This document shows positions 1-7,144 of a DNA stretch of 10,531 nt, piece by piece. The DNA is from Desulfonatronospira sp. Lineage in GTDB: Bacteria > Desulfobacterota > Desulfovibrionia > Desulfovibrionales > Desulfonatronovibrionaceae. The position numbers and the translations under genes were made by a program. The notes under the pieces were generated by a model. That model made no database searches. It was not told the DNA's origin and saw only the letters and a list, made by a program, of their open reading frames with translations. Where the stretch lies: contig PWSL01000500.1 in assembly GCA_003563255.1 (NCBI GenBank), positions 1 to 10,531 of the forward strand, written 5' to 3'. Every line of letters starts with the position of its first letter. Position 1 is the first letter of the stretch.

Positions 1-28
1 GCTTCTTCAATCTCTTTTATCTGTGTCA

Positions 29-72
29 ATCTGCCTGCCCGGTGAAATAGACGAAGTCTCAGCGCAGTTTAT
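29..72. repeat. Partial copy of the three-way-junction repeat family
   Basis: The stretch begins ATCTGCCTGCCC, which recurs exactly at 123-134 in front of the next hairpin repeat. It continues with a left outer arm CCCGGTGAAAT (38-48) and a perfect small hairpin AGAC-GAA-GTCT (49-59). The matching right arm (expected as ATTTCACYGGG) is not found before the next element begins at 73, so this copy looks truncated or overwritten by its neighbour. Confidence 0.5.
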
Positions 73-118
73 CCCGTGAAACAGTCCCTTGGGACTCCCC
101 AAAGGGGGTTTCACTGGG
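73..118. repeat. Three-way-junction palindromic repeat, complete copy
   Basis: The outer stem pairs CCCGTGAAAC (73-82) with GTTTCACTGGG (108-118), with one bulged T at 115. Inside it two hairpins abut with no unpaired spacer: AGTCCC-TT-GGGACT (83-96) and CCCC-AAA-GGGG (97-107). Apart from the two loops and the bulged T, every base is paired, so one strand folds into a compact three-way junction. The same architecture with different stem sequences appears at 8665-8711 and 9023-9068. It is not a tRNA: too short, and no anticodon or T arm. Confidence 0.8.
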
Positions 119-131
119 TGTGATCTGCCTG

Positions 132-162
132 CCCCGTAAAATTTCTTCCCATTTTACTGGGG
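132..162. repeat. Minimal hairpin copy of the three-way-junction family
   Basis: CCCCGTAAAAT (132-142) pairs with ATTTTACTGGGG (151-162), again with a single bulged T before the G run. The inner side-hairpins are missing and a short TTCTTCCC loop takes their place. Compared with 73-118, the stem pairs G78-C112 and C82-G108 are replaced by A-T and T-A pairs, which keep the pairing. This supports a conserved structure rather than a conserved sequence. Confidence 0.7.
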
Positions 163-186
163 TGGGCTAAAAAGCTCTTTTCTTTA

Positions 187-212
187 TTGGGTTGCGGGCA
201 AAGTCCGCCTTA
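187..212. repeat. Short GC hairpin repeat (TTGGGTTGCGGGC type)
   Basis: TTGGGTTGCGGGC is followed by a stem GCGGGC-AAA-GTCCGC (194-208, one G-T pair) and TTAG. An almost identical unit lies at 9091-9116. In both places it lies 22-24 bases after a three-way-junction-type repeat, so the two form a composite module. The TTG at 192 could open an extended reading frame into the ASCH gene, but it lies inside this repeat and is unlikely to be the real start. Confidence 0.6.
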
Positions 213-257
213 GTAAATACAGCTACATTGGAAAAAGCAAAAGGCAGTACAGATTCC

Positions 258-653
258 ATGATAGTCGCTTTAAGCATCCGCCAGCCATGGACAGAACTCA
301 TTCTTTCCGGTCACAAGACCATAGAAGTCAGGTCATGGCCCACAAAATATCGTGGAGAACTGTGGCTTCATGCTGGAAAGAAAACTGATATAAATGCCCT
401 CGCAAGATTTAATTTTTCAGGCAAAAATATCAGCATAGGTGCAATTTTGGGAAAATGTGAGCTGATTGACTGTGTGGAATTCAATGATCTTACATGGGAA
501 CATTGGCGGACAGAACACCTGAATGAAGGAATTCTTACGAACAAAAGATTTGCCTGGCTTCTTAGAAATCCGGTCAGGGTAACTCCGCAACCTATGAAGG
601 GGAAACTGGGGTTGATGCGTATACAGGATCATGCAGGACAGGAGAGACTATGA
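258..653 (+). CDS. ASCH domain-containing protein
   Basis: This 131-residue protein is nearly all one ASCH domain, a small PUA-like beta-barrel that binds RNA or nucleotides; some members (E. coli YqfB) are N4-acetylcytidine amidohydrolases. Visible hallmarks are LSIRQPW (residues 5-11), GHKTIEVRSW (18-27, the GxKxxExR-type signature with K20, T21, E23 and R25), YRGELWLHAGKK (31-42) and the closing GKLGLMRI (115-122). I chose the ATG at 258 because family similarity starts immediately after it; the TTG at 192 in the same frame lies in a hairpin repeat. The upstream AAAAGG (239-244) is a weak, distant ribosome site. The stop overlaps the next start as ATGA (650-653), so the pair was probably co-translated with a dCTP deaminase, hinting at cytidine or nucleotide metabolism. 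The exact substrate cannot be read from sequence. The domain call is firm; the enzymatic role is inference. Confidence 0.85.
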   Translation: MIVALSIRQPWTELILSGHKTIEVRSWPTKYRGELWLHAGKKTDINALARFNFSGKNISIGAILGKCELIDCVEFNDLTWEHWRTEHLNEGILTNKRFAWLLRNPVRVTPQPMKGKLGLMRIQDHAGQERL

Positions 654-1192
654 GTCGTCGCATTGAAATGAGCCCTGGAGTTCTCATAAAAGAGCAGGTT
701 AAGCAACTCTTTAATAAAGAATTTATAACCTGTCGAAACTTTAACATGCCGGATATTGGAACCTCTGCGTTTGATCTCCGACTGGGCAGGTCCGCGTGGC
801 AGCTTGCCGAAGGGCAACGGCCCTCCACTCGGGAACTGGAAAAGCTAAAAGCCTGATCTACTGAAATCAAACCAGAAAATGATTCTGATGGAGAATTTTT
901 TCACTTTAAAAAGGAAGAGATTTATCTTGTCGAACTTGATTGTTCGCTTTATCTGCCGGAGAATATAAACGGGCGGGCAACCGGCAGAAGCAGTATAGGC
1001 AGGTTGGATGTGATCACCCGACTACTTACTGATAGAAGCACTGAATATGATATTGTTGAATCAGGTTATGAAGGTCCCCTTTATCTGCTTGTTTTGCCGC
1101 AAACTTTTTCTCTAATCGCCTCTCATTTAAAGACCGGGCTGATTTCAACATACGCGGTACGTCTGGCCTGTATAGCTTTTCTCATGCTTTAA
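650..1192 (+). pseudogene. Broken dCTP deaminase-like gene (in-frame TGA, truncated C-terminus)
   Basis: The ATG overlaps the ASCH stop and has a strong ribosome site (AGGAGAG, just upstream). The first 68 codons include GTSAFDLRLG (residues 37-46) and a W..AEGQRPSTRE stretch. A TGA at 854-856 stops translation, but the same frame continues with unmistakable family sequence: NGRATGRSSIGRLDVITRL (about 107-125, the RSSxGRLD active-site region), STEYDIVESGYEGPLYL and PQTFSL. It ends at a TAA at 1190-1192. The long bacterial 2'-deoxycytidine 5'-triphosphate deaminases that it resembles are, from memory, about twice this length. The glutamate I expect after PLYL (LYLEV/LYAEI) is leucine, and the sequence loses resemblance after HLKTGL. 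dCTP deaminase makes dUTP for thymidylate synthesis; this copy is very probably inactive. A TTG at 1004 could restart a 62-residue peptide, but there is no sign that this is functional. Confidence 0.8.
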
Positions 1193-1202
1193 CTACCCGA
1201 GC

Positions 1203-1242
1203 GGCGAGCCTAATCCAGTAGTCTTGGCGTGCACTGCTCGCC
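1203..1242. repeat. Imperfect hairpin after the broken deaminase gene
   Basis: GGCGAGC (1203-1209) pairs with GCTCGCC (1236-1242), with possible inner CAGT/ACTG pairing. There is no T-run, so a classical rho-independent terminator is not supported. The preceding TTTAACTACCCGAGCG (1188-1203) loosely resembles a degenerate left end of the MITE-like element that follows. Confidence 0.35.
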
Positions 1243-1260
1243 TTGAAATATTATCGCTTT

Positions 1261-1376
1261 TTAACAGGGCCACTGGGGACAGGCACTTTTGCCGAACTCA
1301 AACCGAAAAATGGAAGGGTTCCCGGCAAAAGAGCCAGTCCCCTTCGAGTTCAAATAAAGTGTCGCTGTAGTGTTAA
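1261..1376. repeat. MITE-like palindromic element, copy 1 (left end eroded)
   Basis: The sub-terminal arms GGGGACAGGCACTTTTGCCG (1275-1294) and CGGCAAAAGAGCCAGTCCCC (1323-1342) are inverted repeats of 20 bases with two mismatches. The right terminal repeat TCGCTGTAGTGTTAA (1362-1376) is present; the left one is eroded, with TTAACA at 1261 or the degenerate TTTAAC at 1188 as candidates. The element lies between convergent genes, and its right terminal repeat contains the TAA stop (1373-1375 on the minus strand) of the ATPase gene. Transcribed from either side it gives a long stem, so it may act as a bidirectional 3' end or RNA-stabilising structure. Confidence 0.75.
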
Positions 1377-4300
1377 AGATGATGTATGCAGAGGGTGTCG
1401 GGATCCAGGGTGTTCCGGGCCATGTGCAGAAGGTGGTGGTGGTGGGTGAAGAAAAGGACCTGGGTCTGTGAGGCCAGCAGGGCCAGTTCCTGAAGGGTCC
1501 TTTCTGAGCGGTCATCGTCAAAGTGCACCAGGATGTCATCCACAATAAAAGGAAAAGGAGGGTTTTCGCGCAGGTAGTGCTTTATCCCCCCCAGGCGCAG
1601 GGCCAGAAAAAGCTGGTCCCGTGTGCCGTCGCTCATTTCATTCACACCCAGACTGGAACCGTCCGGCCTGAGGGCCTTTAAAACCGGCTCTCCCCGCTGG
1701 TCATAGTCGGCGAATATACCGTCCAGGGAGTTCAGGGTGATTTCTCTGAGGATATTTCCGGCCATGTCCAGAACCGGGCCCTGGTTGGCCTGCCTGAAAC
1801 GTTCCATCTCGGAAGCAAGGATTGCTGCGGACAGGCGCAGCTGGATATACTCCTGCATCTCCTGCTCCAGCTCAGAGGTCTGTTCCTGCATTTCCTGGCG
1901 GATATCCGCGGCCCTGGAGGTGCCGTCCAGCTCCTGGAGGTCCTTTTCCAGGGCAGCACGGTTACTTATAGTCTCTTCGCGCTGCTGTTCCAGCTGCTCT
2001 TTTTCCCGGTCCAGTTCCCTGGACAGGGACTGGAGCTTGTGCGTGTCCCAGGCAGAGGCGTCTAGTATGAATTTTTCCAGGTCCATGCCTCCGGCCAGTT
2101 CCTGGAGCTGTTCTTCCAGTTGCTTTAGTTCCTTGCGAAGCTCCTGCTTTATCCCGGCCTTTTCCTCGAGACCGGGCAGTTCAGCCATGGCAAAGGCCCC
2201 TGCTTCCCGGCAAAGCTGGTTCAGTTCCTGCTGCAGGGACTTGATTTTTGTCTGGGCCTGGCCTGCCTTTTTTGATGCCTTGCGGCGTTCCTGCTGCAGG
2301 TGTTTCTGCCTGGAGAGCTTTGCCTGTTCCTGTTCCAGTTCCCTGGACAGGGCTGCAAGGACTTCCAGAGCGGGAGTCTGTCCGGGGTCCCGGCCCAGTT
2401 TGCAGGTGAGCTCCTGGACCGCGGTGTTAAAGTCCCCGGTTTTCTGCAACAGCCCGGACTTTCTCTGCTGCAGGGTCTCTATCCTGCTGCAGGCGGTGAA
2501 TAGTTCCTGTCGAAGCTGGATTTCCTCCTGCACGTTGCCGGGGTCGCTATTGGGATCAAGCCCCAGGGGCTGCAGGACACTGGCCCACTTTTCATGCCAG
2601 AGATCCAGGTTTTCCCGGATGTCCGCGGCCTGCTGAGAGGCCTTGTGCAGGTTGTTTTCTGCGGTACGGATATTATTTTTTAAAAGGTCTGCGGAAGAGA
2701 GATCGTTCCCTGCGCGCTGGCGGATTTTGTCCAGAACCCGGCCCAGGCCTGCCGGGTCCAGACCCTGGGGTGAAGGGTGACCGACACTTTCAACGGTCAT
2801 TATGCCCTGTTTAATAAGCTCCTGGTATTCACGCCCGGCCTGTTCCAGTTCCTTCTGACGTTCCTGCATGTCCCGGACAAGTCTGATCAGTTCCTGTACC
2901 TTGTAAAGCCAGGCCTGCATCTCCCCGGGGGACAGGGGCTCAATGCCGGTACCGCTCCATAGTGCTTTCCATTCCAGACCGGCCTGGTCATACTCCTCCA
3001 GGAGGAGATTCAGTTCCCGGCCTGCCTGTTCCAGCCTGCGGCCGACTTCCTGGATCTCTTTTTGCAGGGCATTAAGCCTGGCCAGGTGATGCGCCCGGTC
3101 CAGCATCAGGTCCGTGGTCTGATCCAGAACAGACATGTTCTTTTCAAAGCCCGAGGCCAGATCTTTTTCACCATACTTTTCCAGGTAGTTCTGGATCTCC
3201 TGGGGGTCCCGGATGCCCTGCAGCCAGATTTTTTTTACCAGCTGCCAGCCCAGGTCCCTGGAGGCCCTGTGGGACAGCAGGTCCTGCGGCAGGGGCATGG
3301 AATGTTCTTTTTGGAGGTCTTTCAGCTCTTCCTGCTTTTCCTGGAGATATTGCTGCAGGTCCTGGTATTTTTTGCGGCAGGAATCCAGTGCCTGCTCTTT
3401 TGTTCGAAGCAGGTTCTGCATCCGCTCCAGGCTCTGGGGCAGGGGCAGGGGCAACCGGGGGAGTTCAGCTGGATCGACGTGTCCAAGTCCCAGGGCTGCA
3501 GTGCTGGAAGATACCTGGTGTTGAAGCTCCTGGATCTTTTCCCTGGACTTGCGGATTTTTTCCTGCAGGTCCCGGGCCGGGGCCAAATTTCTAGAAGCCA
3601 GTTCCAGGTCCTGGATATCCGGGATGGGGGGGATTTTTTTGAGGTCCCTGCGGGCCCGGCGCAGGACAAGGGCCTGTTCCTGCATGGTTGCCCGCGCATC
3701 AAGACTTTTTTGATGCAGGGTGTTTTTTTCATTCACCAGTTCCTGGATGCGGTTCTGGTGCTTGCGGCCTGGTGCCAAACGTTCCACATCACTGCATGAG
3801 AGCCGGTTGCCAAGCAGGGCCTTTTTTTCCCGGATGGACTGCTCCAGGGTGATTTCTTCCGTCGCCAGGTCCTGTAGTTCCTGGGAGGCCTGCTGCACCA
3901 GTGCCACCCGGCCCAGCAGGGTCTTTATACGGGGTTCAAAGGAAAGCAGGTCCGTATTTACCAGCATCTCTGCAAGTTCCCGGTCCTGCTCCTTTATTTC
4001 CTCCTGCCAGGTATCCAGCTCCAGGCGGGCGTTTTCCAGGTGACTTGCGGCCTTGACCCTGCGCCGGCTGAATTCCTGGTCCAGCAGCGGAACGGACTCC
4101 AGTTCAGAGAGTTGCAACAGCAGGTCCCTGCGCCTGGCAATGCGTGGCAGGGCCTTGATGCAGCTGGAGTACCAGCCCAGGGTTTCCTGCAACTCTTTTA
4201 GCCGAAGCTCTGTCTGTTTTTTTTGCCGGCGTTTAAGGTCCAACTCGTTTTGCAGGTTACGCCAGCGTTCGGGTTTGATGGAGGCCTGGCGCAGTTCTTT

Positions 4301-4876
4301 GGAGAGCTGGGACAGGGAGTTCTTTTTCTTCATGATGCTGGTGGAGGAGGCCCTGGGACGGAACAGTTCGCCGGCACGACGCTGCAGATCTTTCTGGACC
4401 CGGCGCAGGTGCATTATGCCGGCAGCGGCGGAAAAAAGGGCCTGACCCAGGTGGCCTTCGGCCTGCAGGATTTCCTTGCCGCCGGTGCGCAGATTGTCGT
4501 GGCTGATGCCGAACATTCCGGAAAACATCTCCCGGCTCATTCCGGACATGAGCCTTGCCATGGCCTCCCTGGAAACAGGATTGCCCGAACCATCGATGAG
4601 GTCCTTACTGCGCTTCTTGTAGCGGGTGATTTCCCAGGTATTCCCGTTGTCCAGCTCCAGGCAGGCACCCACGGCCAGGTCTTTTCCGGGATGCAAAAAC
4701 CCGTCCACGCTCTGGTGGTCAAAACCGTAAAAGAGGGTGGCCAGGGCACGCAGGGCGGTACTTTTTCCGGCCTCGTTGGATCCGTAGATCAGGTGCAGGG
4801 TGCCGCCCTGGTCCAGGTGCAGCTCCTTGTTGGAAAAATGCCCGTAGGCCTTGAGATTCAAGGTGCTGATTTTCAT
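1373..4876 (-). CDS. yhaN: YhaN-like SbcC/Rad50-type AAA ATPase
   Basis: This 1167-residue SMC/Rad50-like ATPase is the likely motor partner of the nuclease encoded just upstream. The N-terminus has the SbcC/YhaN-type opening (ISTLNLKAYGHF) and Walker A GSNEAGKST at residues 32-40. A very long Leu/Gln/Glu/Lys-rich coiled coil fills roughly residues 170-1010. The C-terminal half-site carries the ABC signature variant MSDGTRDQLFLAL (1081-1093), Walker B FIVDD (1110-1114), HFDDD after it, and an H-loop region FFTHHHH (1142-1148). I see no CxxC zinc hook in the coil, unlike Rad50/SbcC but in keeping with the YhaN group. It is longer than my recollection of Bacillus YhaN (about 960 residues), with the excess in the coil. 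The ATG lies 13 bases after the nuclease stop with AAAAGG between. The stop codon is supplied by a MITE-like terminal repeat. Family assignment is strong; the exact role (repair, palindrome processing or defence) is inference. Confidence 0.88.
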   Translation of the reverse strand: MKISTLNLKAYGHFSNKELHLDQGGTLHLIYGSNEAGKSTALRALATLFYGFDHQSVDGFLHPGKDLAVGACLELDNGNTWEITRYKKRSKDLIDGSGNPVSREAMARLMSGMSREMFSGMFGISHDNLRTGGKEILQAEGHLGQALFSAAAGIMHLRRVQKDLQRRAGELFRPRASSTSIMKKKNSLSQLSKELRQASIKPERWRNLQNELDLKRRQKKQTELRLKELQETLGWYSSCIKALPRIARRRDLLLQLSELESVPLLDQEFSRRRVKAASHLENARLELDTWQEEIKEQDRELAEMLVNTDLLSFEPRIKTLLGRVALVQQASQELQDLATEEITLEQSIREKKALLGNRLSCSDVERLAPGRKHQNRIQELVNEKNTLHQKSLDARATMQEQALVLRRARRDLKKIPPIPDIQDLELASRNLAPARDLQEKIRKSREKIQELQHQVSSSTAALGLGHVDPAELPRLPLPLPQSLERMQNLLRTKEQALDSCRKKYQDLQQYLQEKQEELKDLQKEHSMPLPQDLLSHRASRDLGWQLVKKIWLQGIRDPQEIQNYLEKYGEKDLASGFEKNMSVLDQTTDLMLDRAHHLARLNALQKEIQEVGRRLEQAGRELNLLLEEYDQAGLEWKALWSGTGIEPLSPGEMQAWLYKVQELIRLVRDMQERQKELEQAGREYQELIKQGIMTVESVGHPSPQGLDPAGLGRVLDKIRQRAGNDLSSADLLKNNIRTAENNLHKASQQAADIRENLDLWHEKWASVLQPLGLDPNSDPGNVQEEIQLRQELFTACSRIETLQQRKSGLLQKTGDFNTAVQELTCKLGRDPGQTPALEVLAALSRELEQEQAKLSRQKHLQQERRKASKKAGQAQTKIKSLQQELNQLCREAGAFAMAELPGLEEKAGIKQELRKELKQLEEQLQELAGGMDLEKFILDASAWDTHKLQSLSRELDREKEQLEQQREETISNRAALEKDLQELDGTSRAADIRQEMQEQTSELEQEMQEYIQLRLSAAILASEMERFRQANQGPVLDMAGNILREITLNSLDGIFADYDQRGEPVLKALRPDGSSLGVNEMSDGTRDQLFLALRLGGIKHYLRENPPFPFIVDDILVHFDDDRSERTLQELALLASQTQVLFFTHHHHLLHMARNTLDPDTLCIHHL

Positions 4877-4889
4877 GGGGCAGCCTTTT

Positions 4890-6161
4890 TCAGGAGTTTT
4901 TGTCGGAGGTGGACATGTCCCTGGCCAGCAGCGTCATGATGATGTCCCTGGCCCGGGATACATAAGTCTGCCTGGTCCCGGGATCATTCATGTCCGGCAT
5001 TTCCACGCCGGTGCCAGCCAGCTTGGCCTTAAGCTCGGTAAAGTCCAGGTCCAGGCTGTTCAGCATGGCCGGGTCCTGTTGCAGTTCCTGCATGTAACCA
5101 GCCAGATGGGCCAGGGCTGTACCGGATGACTTGAGTTCATCCCAGTCCAGGGCCGGGGTGCACTGGTTGAGTATTTTCTCCACCCAGATGGACTGTCCTG
5201 AAATGTCTGTGGCCAGGTTGCGGATTTCGGCCTGCAGCCCGGGAAAGTCATGCATGATTTCGGAGCAGGCTGCAGAAGCTCCGGTTAAGATAATGCGCAC
5301 AGCCATGAGCCTTTCCTGGTCCAGGTTTGTAGAAATGTTTTCAAGCTCCCGGCTGACCAGATCCAGTACCTCGCCCTGGGTGTGCTGTCCGGAGATATCC
5401 AGTTCCATGGTCTGCCAGCGCAGGACGTCCAGTTCCAGTCTCTGGATGCTTATTTCTCCGGAGGCGTCCAGGTCCACCCGCATGCACCCATTGTCCATGG
5501 GTTCACGGATATGGCGGCCCTGGATGCAGCCGCTGAAGATGACCGGGGGGTCGCGGTGGATGACTTCGTGGCGGTGCATGTGGCCCAGGGCCCAGTAATG
5601 GTAGCCCTTGGCCAGGAGGTGGCTCAGATCGCAAGGGGCGTAGCCGCTTTTACCCGGTGTACCGTAAAGGGAGGTATGCAGCATGCCTATGTTGAACATG
5701 CCCGGAACAGGCTCGGGATAACCCAGGGCCAGGTTTTCCAGCACTGCTTCCCGGTCATAGCTCTGGCCGTGGACAGCGATTCCCAGGTCCTCCAGCTCCC
5801 AGGTGTCTGGCCTGGCTGCAGGAAAGGTGTAGACGTTGTCCGGCAGGCGCAGGGCCCTGGTCATCCTGTTTTGTGCGTCATGGTTGCCCCGGATAAAGGC
5901 CACCCTGGTCCCGACCTCCCTAAGCCTGCTCATCTGGGCTGAGAAGTGCAGGGGTGTCTGAAAGTCAGGGCAGTCTCCGTCGTAAAGGTCGCCGGCAATG
6001 AGCAGAAGCGGGATGCGGTGTTCAAGAATGTAGTCCACCAGATTGGCCAGGGCCTTGCGGGTGGCCTGGCGGATTTCTTGGGCCGGGGCCCCCTCGTAGC
6101 GGCTCAGGCCGTACAGGGGGCTGTCCAGGTGTATGTCTGCGGCATGGATGAATGTGGTCAT
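4890..6161 (-). CDS. yhaO: YhaO-like DNA repair exonuclease (SbcD/Mre11-type metallophosphoesterase)
   Basis: The 423-residue protein has all the calcineurin-like phosphoesterase motifs in order: DIH (D9, H11), GDLYDG (57-62), GNHD (92-95), H162 in MLHTSLYG, and GHMHRH (193-198). These residues hold the two metal ions, usually Mn2+, that cleave DNA phosphodiesters. The following FSGCIQGRHIREP is typical of the YhaO/SbcD group, and the C-terminal 200 residues would form the capping and ATPase-docking part. Length is close to Bacillus YhaO (about 400). It is the first gene of a two-gene operon with the ATPase, 13 bases apart, as expected for a stoichiometric nuclease-ATPase complex that trims or opens hairpin and blocked DNA ends. 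No clear Shine-Dalgarno precedes the ATG. The hairpin-dense surroundings would be natural substrates, but any functional link is speculation. Confidence 0.9.
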   Translation of the reverse strand: MTTFIHAADIHLDSPLYGLSRYEGAPAQEIRQATRKALANLVDYILEHRIPLLLIAGDLYDGDCPDFQTPLHFSAQMSRLREVGTRVAFIRGNHDAQNRMTRALRLPDNVYTFPAARPDTWELEDLGIAVHGQSYDREAVLENLALGYPEPVPGMFNIGMLHTSLYGTPGKSGYAPCDLSHLLAKGYHYWALGHMHRHEVIHRDPPVIFSGCIQGRHIREPMDNGCMRVDLDASGEISIQRLELDVLRWQTMELDISGQHTQGEVLDLVSRELENISTNLDQERLMAVRIILTGASAACSEIMHDFPGLQAEIRNLATDISGQSIWVEKILNQCTPALDWDELKSSGTALAHLAGYMQELQQDPAMLNSLDLDFTELKAKLAGTGVEMPDMNDPGTRQTYVSRARDIIMTLLARDMSTSDKNS

Positions 6162-6432
6162 ACTTTTTGCAGGTGCAGGGTTCAGGAGTCAGTGGTAGTC
6201 AGTAGTCGGTAAAACAAATAGTTTAGTGATCAGGGTTTACCACACACAGTTCCATTGAGAGTTTTGCAGTTGCATCATGATAACACCTCTTTACTCGGCA
6301 GGGGGGAGGCCCGGTCATGAATTCTACGTAGCCCGGAAGGCTACTGGAGCGCGCTTGAAATTTCAAGATATCTGGAGGCAGAAACTGGATCCCTCAGGCC
6401 TATGTATAAATTTCCATGTTACTGTATAAAAA
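6162..6432. other. Intergenic region upstream of yhaO, downstream of cheD
   Basis: No credible gene lies in this stretch. It holds short direct repeats (AGTCAGT twice, near 6188-6206), a hairpin GTAGCC-CGGAA-GGCTAC (6328-6344) and a perfect 14-base palindrome CTTGAAATTTCAAG (6354-6367). The palindrome could be an operator for the yhaO operon or just chance; no convincing -35/-10 pair was identified. The 6328 hairpin lies downstream of cheD but lacks a T-run, so a terminator call is not supported. Confidence 0.4.
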
Positions 6433-6990
6433 TCATTCCTGGAAAATGGTGACTTCTCCGGGCTTTTCGGCGATGTCTTTGACCAGTCTGGCGGCCAGCT
6501 TTTCTTTTGTTGCGATGCGGCTCTGATAGGTTGAAAGGACCCGTTTCAGAAAAACATCCCCGGTATCGGTGTAGAGTAGTATCTTCCTGGAATCCGTACC
6601 CCCGAGGTCGCTGTTTACTATTTTGATATTTTCCACGTCCAAAAATTCCAGTACAAACTGGGAAATCTTGTCTCCAACCCCGTTTTCTCTGGAAATTCCG
6701 GCCAGCATGTGTGCGCCTCCGAAAACCTTGGCCTGCAGTCTTTTTCGATCCGCCCCCAGGTTCATCATCCTGTTGATGAGCAGTTCCATGGCATTTACCC
6801 CGTAACGGGCGGATACGTCAAACCTGGCTAGATCCGCTTTGCCTGGAAGGAGAATGTGGTTCATTCCCCCAATGAGATTGCGGGGATCAAACAGACAAAC
6901 CGCCACACAGGACCCGAGTACGGTTTGAATGATTGTAGGATTCGCGCTGGCATGATATTCGCCGATATGAATGTTTACTTTTTTTCTCAT
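6433..6990 (-). CDS. cheD: Chemoreceptor glutamine deamidase CheD
   Basis: CheD deamidates specific glutamines on methyl-accepting chemotaxis proteins and, in many bacteria, stimulates the CheY-P phosphatase CheC. The 185-residue protein has the family core: TVLGSCVAVCLFDP with catalytic Cys28, GGMNHILLP with His45, T23 as the likely third active-site residue, RYGVNAMELLINRMMNLGA, and AKVFGGAHML. The 17-residue Cys-His spacing matches Thermotoga CheD (C27/H44, from memory). The C-terminal extension of about 25 residues (KLAARLVKDIAEKPGEV) is unremarkable. The start is the ATG followed by a Lys/Arg-rich N-terminus; the upstream bases show no strong Shine-Dalgarno. No other chemotaxis gene lies in the window, so this is an orphan cheD whose target receptors lie elsewhere. 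Recognition is strong; the partner set is unknown. Confidence 0.92.
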   Translation of the reverse strand: MRKKVNIHIGEYHASANPTIIQTVLGSCVAVCLFDPRNLIGGMNHILLPGKADLARFDVSARYGVNAMELLINRMMNLGADRKRLQAKVFGGAHMLAGISRENGVGDKISQFVLEFLDVENIKIVNSDLGGTDSRKILLYTDTGDVFLKRVLSTYQSRIATKEKLAARLVKDIAEKPGEVTIFQE

Positions 6991-7104
6991 GTTGATTTGA
7001 TGGTCAAAAGTTCACTGGCAACATCTTGTGTTTACTGACAATTTTCAGGATGCTGAATGATCGGAACATTTAACCGATGGCTGAAAACAGCAGGATTGAA
7101 GATA

Positions 7105-7144
7105 TTTCGCTGTAGGGATAATCTGTTGGGTTTACAGCCCTACA
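7105..7144. repeat. Remnant MITE-type end with a short hairpin
   Basis: TTTCGCTGTAGGG (7105-7117) matches the right terminal end of the MITE-like family (TTTCGCTGTAGTG) apart from the last bases. Its TGTAGGG pairs with CCCTACA (7138-7144), the left end of the next copy. This looks like the end of an older element abutting copy 2. The stretch between it and the cheD start (6991-7104) shows nothing I can name. Confidence 0.45.

Noticed and set aside
73..118. Cloverleaf-like fold as a tRNA or tRNA-like gene
   Set aside because: Only 46 bases, no anticodon, no T-loop GTTCGA motif, and related units have different stem sequences.
854..856. TGA in the deaminase frame as a selenocysteine codon
   Set aside because: The site is in a linker with no conserved cysteine, no convincing SECIS-like stem directly follows it, and the gene is also truncated at its 3' end.
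1268..1278. B12-box-like GGCCACTGGGG, and a cobalamin riboswitch before cbiC
   Set aside because: The motif belongs to the MITE-like arm far from the cobalamin genes; no riboswitch core was recognised in 9240-9458.
1431..1445. Run of GTG triplets (four His codons in the ATPase) as a functional microsatellite
   Set aside because: It encodes the H-loop region FFTHHHH of the ATPase and is short; ordinary coding sequence explains it.
1737..2636. Long plus-strand open frame of 299 codons, and others at 3062-3799 and 4223-4939
   Set aside because: They are antisense to the coiled-coil ATPase gene, are low-complexity Ser/Cys/Arg or Gln/Gly/Phe rich, match no family, and lie opposite a gene with clear Walker motifs.
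6328..6344. Terminator for cheD
   Set aside because: The stem GTAGCC/GGCTAC is short and no T-run follows it on the transcribed strand.
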